The notes under the pieces were generated by a model, which saw nothing but the letters and a program-made list of their open reading frames with translations, searched no databases and was not told where the DNA came from. From an uncultured Myxococcales bacterium (GTDB lineage: Bacteria > Myxococcota > Myxococcia > Myxococcales > Myxococcaceae): DNA of 64,000 nt. The position numbers and the translations under genes were made by a program. The stretch covers positions 124,001-188,000 of the forward strand of contig CALJKW010000050.1 of the NCBI GenBank assembly GCA_937980205.1, written 5' to 3'. This document shows, piece after piece, positions 59,389 through 64,000 of the stretch (its first letter is position 1; each line of letters opens with the position of its first letter).

Positions 59389-59413
59389 AATTTTGCTTCT
59401 GATGAAGCTGCGT

Positions 59414-59500
59414 CGGAGAGAGAGGGATTCGAACCCTCGATACCCTTTCGAGTATACAGGTTTAGCAAACCTGCGCCTTCAGCCTCTCGGCCACCTCTCC
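59414..59500 (-). tRNA. tRNA-Ser (GCT)
   Basis: The minus strand begins GGAGAGGTGGCCGAGAGG and ends TCTCTCC plus discriminator G. The anticodon loop TTGCTAA gives GCT. A long variable arm (TATACTCGAAAGGGTA) is present, as expected of a class II tRNA. Length 87. Confidence 0.95.
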
Positions 59501-59556
59501 ATCTCGACATCGACCTTTCAAAGAACCAGCGTCCAACAAACCCTGCAAACCGATCC

Positions 59557-59646
59557 TGGCGGAGCAGGTAGGATTCGAACCTACGAGAGGCTTGCACCTC
59601 TGGCGGTTTTCAAGACCGCTGCCTTCAACCGCTCGGCCACTGCTCC
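59557..59646 (-). tRNA. tRNA-Ser (TGA), CCA encoded
   Basis: The minus strand begins GGAGCAGTGGCCGAGCGG; the anticodon loop CTTGAAA gives TGA. The long variable arm contains AGAGGTGCAAGCCTCT. The gene ends TGCTCC, discriminator G, then an encoded CCA at 59557-59559, unlike the two tRNA genes beside it. It is the outermost tRNA on the side facing the accessory block at 59.9-64 kb. Confidence 0.95.
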
Positions 59647-59937
59647 GTAAAACAACTTCGTGGAGTTAGAGGCTCTGACTGCTCCGCACAACCCCGAATG
59701 TAACTTCAGGTGTAACTTATCCCCCGTTTCGACCTCTGACGCCGCCGCCCTCCAGAACTGAACGGCGGCCCTGCTACCACGAGGTGGGGAACGTTGCCAA
59801 CGAACTCCACCACTGCGAGTCGTTCTCCAGGCTCACCCGGCCGCACGCTGTCGCGACCTCCGCCAAGAACACGGCTTCAAGGCGCCGCTCAGTTTCCGAT
59901 CGAGCGCCTTGCCACCGTTCTCGTACTCCTTAGAGGC
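59647..59937. other. Gene-free junction between the tRNA cluster and the accessory block
   Basis: 291 bases with no convincing gene. Two short repeats stand out: ACTGCTCCG at 59639-59647 (the tRNA 5' end) recurs at 59678-59686, and TGTAACTT occurs twice at 59699-59706 and 59711-59718 (12-base period). They may be traces of past integration at the tRNA, but both are short. No integrase or its remnant could be read. Confidence 0.4.
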
Positions 59938-61128
59938 TCACCGGCCCGACACGTTCCGGCAGTACACTTCTTCGAGCGGCAGTGTCACCTTGTAGTGGTC
60001 CGGGTGCGTTTCGAAGAAGAGAGCGCCTGACAGCGAGAGCTGTTGCTTCCTGAGCTGCTGGTCGTCGAGCGGAACGATGATCTCGTTCTGCAGATCCGTA
60101 GTTCCAGTCTCGCGGAGCGTGACGAACTCCAGGTCGTGGTCTTTTGAGTCCGGCGCCAGAAGCCCATCAACGCGCAGGCCGGTGACTCGCCACTTGCGCA
60201 GCTGGAGGCCTGGCGGAATTCGTTGCTGCGTTCGAAGTCGGACGTGGAACGACAGGAATCGATGCGCTCGGTAGACGATCGGGCTCCGGATCTCGGCGCT
60301 GAGAAACTGGCCTGCGAGGGACCAGTCGAACGACACAGCTGCCGGTGTTCCGGGTGGCGTCGAAGCAGACGACGGGGCTGCAGGTGGCGCGGGCGGCGGC
60401 GGCCCCGCAACGAAGACGGCGTTCTTGGCCCGCTTGTGGGCAATGAACTCGCGGTTGAGGTCTTCAAGTGCGCGCATCTGCCTCGGGTTGCAGAGCGCGA
60501 CATCGATCGCGACCTCGCGGAGGCGCAGGATCCCCTCGCCGCGAACCCGCTGATCGGGGTCGAGCATTCCGATGACGACGCGTTGGAGGCGTCGGCGCAG
60601 AATGAGTTCGACGCATGCGATCTCGCTTGCGCTGCGCGCCTCCCTCGTACACGGCTCGAGTGTCGTGTAGAGGGTCGCGCGGCTGAGGTCGCGCTTCGCG
60701 TCACCGAGTTTCGTTTCCAGGAGCGTGCGCTCGGCGTGGTGACCGGCTGTTCGCTCGCCGCGGTATGCAGTTCCCAGGACCTCGTTGTCGAGAACCAATG
60801 CCGCCCCAACGAAGAGCTGTACGGCCTTCCCTTGCTCGGGAGGTGTCTTCCTGGCCTCGGCAATCGCGAGGTCCATGAATCGGTCGTCCGACGCGACTTG
60901 GTCCTCGGCCGCCTCCAGTTCGGCGAACGGGATCAGCAGCACATGGCCGTCGGGAGTGTGAACCTGGAACTTTTCCGTGCCGTGTCGAACCCGGTCGAAC
61001 GTCGGAATGCCGACCAGTGGGCCCTCGGTCGTCTTCAGGTTGAACTGGGCACGTGGGACGAGGTTCTGCTCAAATCGTGACCTGAACTCCTCGACTCCCG
61101 GAGCGACCCGGTATTTCTCGATCCCCAT
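59938..61128 (-). CDS. RibD/dCMP-type deaminase with new N-terminal and C-terminal domains
   Basis: A 396-residue protein. Residues 1-75 form a small beta-rich domain that is also the N-terminus of the next gene upstream (FNLKTTEGPLVGIPTF, TPDGHVLLIPFAEL). Residues 83-235 are a cytidine-deaminase-fold domain: HAE at 131-133, PC at 159-160 and a second Cys at 172 are the zinc ligands and catalytic Glu. VVIGMLDPDQRVRGEGI and LNREFIAHKR follow as in RibD-type deaminases. Residues 240-265 are a Pro/Ala linker and 266-396 an unknown beta-rich domain. The fold deaminates cytosine-type bases, nucleotides or riboflavin intermediates; without a RibD reductase domain a biosynthetic role is unlikely. 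Together with the kinase, XRE and ThiF-like neighbours it may be a toxin or nucleotide-depleting effector. Confidence 0.75.
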   Translation of the reverse strand: MGIEKYRVAPGVEEFRSRFEQNLVPRAQFNLKTTEGPLVGIPTFDRVRHGTEKFQVHTPDGHVLLIPFAELEAAEDQVASDDRFMDLAIAEARKTPPEQGKAVQLFVGAALVLDNEVLGTAYRGERTAGHHAERTLLETKLGDAKRDLSRATLYTTLEPCTREARSASEIACVELILRRRLQRVVIGMLDPDQRVRGEGILRLREVAIDVALCNPRQMRALEDLNREFIAHKRAKNAVFVAGPPPPAPPAAPSSASTPPGTPAAVSFDWSLAGQFLSAEIRSPIVYRAHRFLSFHVRLRTQQRIPPGLQLRKWRVTGLRVDGLLAPDSKDHDLEFVTLRETGTTDLQNEIIVPLDDQQLRKQQLSLSGALFFETHPDHYKVTLPLEEVYCRNVSGR

Positions 61129-61132
61129 CGAC

Positions 61133-61654
61133 CTACTCGGGGGCCACGAGCAGTTCTACGGCGGTGCCGTCGACTCGACCGATCTTCTTGATAAGAAAAT
61201 CGCGTCCCCCAATCGTCAGGAACTTGTAGGTACCCGGTGGCGCCGAGTCGACGAAGGATTTCGGCTCGTGTAGTTGCGCGCGCACGGTGGTTTCGTCGGT
61301 GCTCAGGTAGAGCCGATCGGCCTCCCCATCGTCAATATCGACCACGAAATCGGCGGCGGCCCAGGTAGTCGGGTCGACCGTGCGCACGACTCCAGGGACT
61401 GGCTCGACAGAAGCGGCGTCATCGAGCTCGGCAAACGGAATTCGGTAGAGGTGCCCATCGCCGGTTCTCAGGCTGAAGGCTACGTTCGGGTCTTTAGGGT
61501 CAGCGATCGAGCCGCTCGTTGGGACACCCGTAACGGCGTCGCCACTTTTCAGCCGCAGGCGGAAGCGGTGGCCGCGAAGGCTATTCTGGAGAAAGGCGTC
61601 GTAGTACCGATCGAAGGCGCTGGGATTTACCTTGTAGCGGTCGAGACCTGCCAT
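61133..61654 (-). CDS. Protein with the same N-terminal domain as the deaminase
   Basis: A 173-residue protein of unknown function, four bases upstream of the deaminase gene. Residues 1-85 align by eye with residues 1-75 of the deaminase: RYKVNP/KYRVAP, FLQNSL/FEQNLV, GVPTSG/GIPTFD and TGDGHLYRIPFAEL/TPDGHVLLIPFAEL. The pattern of short strands and the GDGH turn fits a small beta-barrel such as an SH3 or Sm fold, but I know no family. The C-terminal half is also beta-rich (RLYLSTDETTVRAQLHEPKSF). A shared recruitment domain suggests both proteins bind the same partner. A leaderless promoter is possible at its start. Confidence 0.6.
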   Translation of the reverse strand: MAGLDRYKVNPSAFDRYYDAFLQNSLRGHRFRLRLKSGDAVTGVPTSGSIADPKDPNVAFSLRTGDGHLYRIPFAELDDAASVEPVPGVVRTVDPTTWAAADFVVDIDDGEADRLYLSTDETTVRAQLHEPKSFVDSAPPGTYKFLTIGGRDFLIKKIGRVDGTAVELLVAPE

Positions 61655-61660
61655 GCGGTG

Positions 61661-61690
61661 ATCATAATCCTGGCGACGCCGCTTCGTCGA
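61661..61690 (-). promoter_or_regulatory. Candidate promoter for the deaminase pair
   Basis: TCGACG (-35, 61685-61690) and TATGAT (-10, 61661-61666) are spaced by 18 bases on the minus strand. The -10 matches five of six positions. Transcription would begin almost at the ATG (61654), so the mRNA would be leaderless. It lies in the 140-base gap after the kinase gene, which contains no other gene. Confidence 0.35.
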
Positions 61691-61794
61691 TGCTCCACGA
61701 GGCCTATGCTTTGCGCCGGCAAGGCGATCGTCGGGCGTCGTGGCGACGGGGTCGCGATTCGACCTTGTAGATGTGGCGCTCAAGCGTCTTGGGA

Positions 61795-62694
61795 TTACGT
61801 GGCGACGGCGTCCTCGTCGCGCGAACCAAGCCGCGAGACGATGAACCACACGAGCCCGACGACGAGTGCGACCACAATGGCGATTGCCACGCCCACGCCA
61901 ATAACCGCCGAGAGCGAGGTTCCGGACTCTGTTGGCCCTTCGGTCGCGGCCTCGTGGTCGGGCCGGTTCACGAACGCCGCCAGTGACATCTGGACCCGCT
62001 TGAGCGTGGGCCGATCCGCGACTCTCGCGGCGGTCATCTTGACCACCAGGTTCGCCAACTCGTCGGGGCATTCGATGGCGTCACGAGGGTCGAGGCTGGT
62101 GCGGTCGACCGGTGGCCGCTGGTGCGTGAGCATCTCGAACAGCGTCGCGCCGACCGCGTAGACGTCCGACTTGGGCAGCGCCGGCCCCTCGATCTGTTCC
62201 GGAGGCATGTAGCCGGGCGTTCCGGCACCGCCGACAGTGGCGAGAAGGGACTCCGCGCTCTTCCCGAGGCCGAAGTCGCCCAGCGCGATGTGCTGATCCT
62301 TCACGAAGATGTTCTCGGGCTTGATGTCGCGATGCACCACTCCACGTGCGTGCGCCTCGCTCACAGCGTTAGCGATTTCGAGGGCGATGCCGGCGGCCTT
62401 CTTCGCGGGCACCGGTCCTGTGAGAAGGTCTCGTAGCGTCCCATCCGCGAGCTCCATCACGATGTACGGGTCATCGCCGCTGAGGTCGTGGTCAACGAGC
62501 TGAATAATGCCGGGGGCACCGCGCAGCCGGAGCAGCTTGAGCGCCTCTTTGTGAAGCTCGCCGAGCCGCTGGCCCGCGCGGTCGATCAAGCGCTTCAGGG
62601 CAAGCAGTCGGCCTCCGTCGTCGCGAACGAGCCAGACCTCCCCGAAGCCGCCGATGCCAAGCGACTTGATCAGTGCGTACTTCTGCTGCCTCAT
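61795..62694 (-). CDS. Membrane-anchored Ser/Thr protein kinase
   Basis: A 299-residue Hanks-type kinase. Catalytic motifs are complete: glycine loop GIGGFGEV (13-20), Lys34 (LLALKRL), HRDIKPEN (121-128), DFG (140-142), and GTPGYMPPE in the activation loop. A single transmembrane helix (about 262-286) ends the protein, followed by a short Asp/Ala tail, so the kinase domain lies in the cytoplasm. There is no extracellular sensor. GGGGAG precedes the ATG by seven bases. The ATG overlaps the XRE gene stop (ATGA). In this setting the likely substrates are the neighbouring proteins. Ser/Thr kinases are also known as abortive-infection factors. Confidence 0.88.
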   Translation of the reverse strand: MRQQKYALIKSLGIGGFGEVWLVRDDGGRLLALKRLIDRAGQRLGELHKEALKLLRLRGAPGIIQLVDHDLSGDDPYIVMELADGTLRDLLTGPVPAKKAAGIALEIANAVSEAHARGVVHRDIKPENIFVKDQHIALGDFGLGKSAESLLATVGGAGTPGYMPPEQIEGPALPKSDVYAVGATLFEMLTHQRPPVDRTSLDPRDAIECPDELANLVVKMTAARVADRPTLKRVQMSLAAFVNRPDHEAATEGPTESGTSLSAVIGVGVAIAIVVALVVGLVWFIVSRLGSRDEDAVAT

Positions 62695-62993
62695 TGCGAT
62701 CTCCCCGCTGCAGATGAACCATCGCGACCGTACGCCAGCGCGAACAGCCGGTGCATCAAGTAGGGCTGGCCGCGAAGCTCCCATTCGCTGAGCCGCTTCG
62801 GCAAGTCGCGGTCGCGCCGAATTCCAATTTCCAGTGCGCGCAGTACGACGGCGACCGCGCCGCGTGGACCTGAGATTCCAGCGACGTTCTCCCAGCGGTT
62901 GACGGTTGCAAACGCCACCCCGAGGAGATGAGCGAGCTGCTCCTGAGTCAGCCCCAGGCGCTCTCGGAGACGTCGCAGCCGTTCACCAGTCAC
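62691..62993 (-). CDS. XRE-family helix-turn-helix regulator
   Basis: A 100-residue protein starting at GTG 62993. Residues 1-55 are an XRE helix-turn-helix (RLRRLRERLGLTQEQLAHLLGVAFATVNRWEN). The rest is short and basic (LEIGIRRDRDLPKRLSEW). TTG 63029 is a less likely start in the same frame. It overlaps the kinase start by four bases. A 16-bp near-palindrome 43 bases upstream (63036-63051) is a probable operator, so autorepression of the kinase and downstream genes is plausible. Confidence 0.75.
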   Translation of the reverse strand: MTGERLRRLRERLGLTQEQLAHLLGVAFATVNRWENVAGISGPRGAVAVVLRALEIGIRRDRDLPKRLSEWELRGQPYLMHRLFALAYGRDGSSAAGRSQ

Positions 62994-63035
62994 TGCGACA
63001 GCATGCTCGCTACCGCGTTCTGATGTCAACGCCGC

Positions 63036-63051
63036 TATAGCAATTGTTATA
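63036..63051. promoter_or_regulatory. Near-palindromic operator for the XRE regulator
   Basis: TATAGCAATTGTTATA differs from its own reverse complement at only one symmetric pair (14 of 16 positions symmetrical). It is A/T-rich in a region of about 65% G+C and overlaps the stop codon of the ThiF-like gene and the upstream side of the XRE gene. Size and symmetry fit a dimeric XRE site. The TATAAC within it on the minus strand could be a -10 box, so binding would block transcription. Confidence 0.45.
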
Positions 63052-63985
63052 CGGACACGACTCCGGTCGCTACTCGAGCAGGCCCAGTCGCCCTGATGAA
63101 CCCCGGATTGAACGCGCCGAAGCTGGAGTCGCGGGCGATGACGGTGCGGTGCTCGATGCTGGCGAGGTCGAGATCGATCGTCGCGGCGCTCGGGCCGTCG
63201 TTCAACAGCCGGAGGATTTCGGAGACGGCCAGGCACGCTGCGGTCGCCCCGACGAACGGAGCCCCCACGGCCTTCCCGGCGAGGAGGGTGACCCCACACT
63301 GGTCGAGCCCACCGTTCGCGAGCAGGTGCTCGTAGGCCGGCTGCTTCGCCACCGGCTCACCCGCCGGCGAGCTCTTCCACAGCTCCGCGGCTGGCCGCTT
63401 GCCCGGCAGGGTGTGCAGCCGCATCGTACGGAAGTCGCGATGGCCGCTGCCGAGGCCAGCCTCGACCACCATCTTGAAGCCGACCTGGTCGAGCGCGCGG
63501 CGGCCCAAGGCGTTGTCGAGGCCGCACAGGGCGATCGCCGGTTCGCTTTCCGCGCGGGTGAATGAGTCGTCGAAGCGGCGCTCGTTGAGGATCGTGGTGA
63601 ACCCCCTCGCCTCGGCCCAGGTGGCCATCGCGCGCGTCTTGCGCTGGCCCACCATGGATGCCGACGTGAGGATCGACGTGCTCTGGGTCGACGGCGTGAT
63701 GACGTCGAAGTCCTGCAGCACGAGCTCGAGCCCAGCCGGCTGCTTGTATGGGAGCAGCCCCAGCGCCCAAAGATAGGCCTGCCCCAGATGACCGAGCCCG
63801 ATCAGCCAGAGCCGTGAAGGCAGAAGGTCCAGCGGGGGCGCGCCGTCCGGCTCGAGCCAGTCGAGCTGCGGCTGCCAGAGCGAGAGCCCGACGCCGCGTC
63901 GGCCTGCCGCGGCCACCTCACCGGAGACGTGGTGGTAGGCCTCGCTCACCGCGAGCGCGCTGGAGAGCATCGGCGCGAGCGCCAT
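63047..63985 (-). CDS. ThiF/E1-like adenylyltransferase-fold protein, possibly partial
   Basis: At least 312 residues; the frame is open to the window edge, so the true start may lie beyond 64000 although ATG 63985 is usable. A Rossmann fold opens with LWLIGLGHLGQAYLWAL and the acidic LQDFDVI. The conserved Asn-Arg-Gln of E1/ThiF enzymes is replaced by STQST, although MVGQRKTRAMA keeps the Lys. The adenylation site is therefore altered. No canonical E1 catalytic Cys can be assigned. Family members activate the C-terminus of ubiquitin-like or small-molecule substrates with ATP. It precedes the XRE gene by about 50 bases and probably leads this operon. Ubiquitin-like conjugation modules are known in anti-phage systems, but no ubiquitin-like, E2 or JAB gene is visible here. 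Confidence 0.6.
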   Translation of the reverse strand: MALAPMLSSALAVSEAYHHVSGEVAAAGRRGVGLSLWQPQLDWLEPDGAPPLDLLPSRLWLIGLGHLGQAYLWALGLLPYKQPAGLELVLQDFDVITPSTQSTSILTSASMVGQRKTRAMATWAEARGFTTILNERRFDDSFTRAESEPAIALCGLDNALGRRALDQVGFKMVVEAGLGSGHRDFRTMRLHTLPGKRPAAELWKSSPAGEPVAKQPAYEHLLANGGLDQCGVTLLAGKAVGAPFVGATAACLAVSEILRLLNDGPSAATIDLDLASIEHRTVIARDSSFGAFNPGFIRATGPARVATGVVSV

Positions 63986-64000
63986 CGGTGCCCGGTCGTC

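Noticed and set aside
59647..59937. An integrase gene or remnant beside the tRNA cluster
   Set aside because: No tyrosine-recombinase motif was found in any frame; only short repeats remain.
63047..63985. A full bacterial ubiquitin-like conjugation operon
   Set aside because: Only the E1/ThiF-like protein is visible; no ubiquitin-like, E2 or JAB-protease gene lies in the window.
1..64000. CRISPR array
   Set aside because: No regularly spaced identical repeats with unique spacers were seen; the only tandem array is the coding Gly linker at 43.3-43.4 kb.
1..64000. Insertion sequences or transposases
   Set aside because: No DDE or HUH transposase motif was seen among the readable proteins and no long terminal inverted repeats were noticed.

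Overview
The window comes from a GC-rich (roughly two-thirds G+C), gene-dense bacterial chromosome and most likely a member of the Myxococcota. The pointers are a predicted secreted protease ending in a MYXO-CTERM-type sorting tail, many lipoproteins with Gly/Ser/Ala-rich or Asp/Ala/Gly-rich linkers, two NtrC-type sigma-54 two-component systems, a eukaryote-like Ser/Thr kinase and a protein-arginine deiminase-family lipoprotein. Coupled ATGA/GTGA/TGATG stop-start overlaps are common, so many genes sit in tight operons. All names are from reading the sequence; no database search was run.

Left end to 4 kb: a small lipoprotein, a ferritin-like diiron protein, a lipoprotein multicopper oxidase, a fibronectin-III lipoprotein and a LysM/amidase protein. 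At 4.03-7.15 kb is a compact RiPP locus: a 41-residue precursor ending GCSCDRTFGDAD, a fused RRE/ThiF-like/YcaO cyclodehydratase, and a Gfo/Idh/MocA-fold enzyme resembling thiazolinyl imide reductases instead of the usual flavin dehydrogenase. It lies inside a copper-resistance region, which raises the possibility that the product binds metal.

From 7 to 38 kb the window is a metal-efflux island. Minus-strand cusCBA (16.1-10.0 kb) runs into a histidine kinase and an NtrC-type regulator. A second minus-strand set (25.0-16.7 kb) encodes a small Cys-rich exported protein, CzcC, CzcB, CzcA and a copper P1B-1 ATPase. After a large RCC1-like lipoprotein and glutamine-dependent NAD synthetase comes a plus-strand set (30.0-38.5 kb): two small Cys-rich exported proteins, an adaptor carrying four CxEH...CxxC repeats, a CzcA-like pump, an outer-membrane channel and an SPC-type P1B-4 ATPase. 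Two decayed metal-binding genes (YHS+HMBD, and a Csp-like four-helix copper protein) lie beside the minus-strand operons.

From 38.6 to 59.3 kb: a PAD-family deiminase lipoprotein coupled to a HEAT-repeat protein, a PAS/zinc-ribbon protein, a Gly-repeat lipoprotein, and an operon of a small membrane protein, a STAS-less SulP transporter, a histidine kinase, an NtrC-type regulator and a small unknown protein. Its divergent promoter region has two sigma-54-like elements. A single-domain response regulator, a CPA2 antiporter with universal-stress domains, a long acyl-CoA dehydrogenase, the MYXO-CTERM protease, an SseB-like protein, two unknown proteins and tadA follow.

The right end (59.3-64 kb) starts with three minus-strand tRNA genes (Arg-ACG, Ser-GCT, Ser-TGA). 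Next to them is a minus-strand block of a ThiF/E1-like protein (reaching the window edge), an XRE regulator with a 16-bp near-palindrome beside it, a membrane-anchored Ser/Thr kinase, and two proteins sharing a new N-terminal domain, one of which also carries a RibD/dCMP-type deaminase. The tRNA position and gene mix look like a genomic island and a possible uncharacterised defence or conflict system. That block and the RiPP locus are the two most interesting regions.
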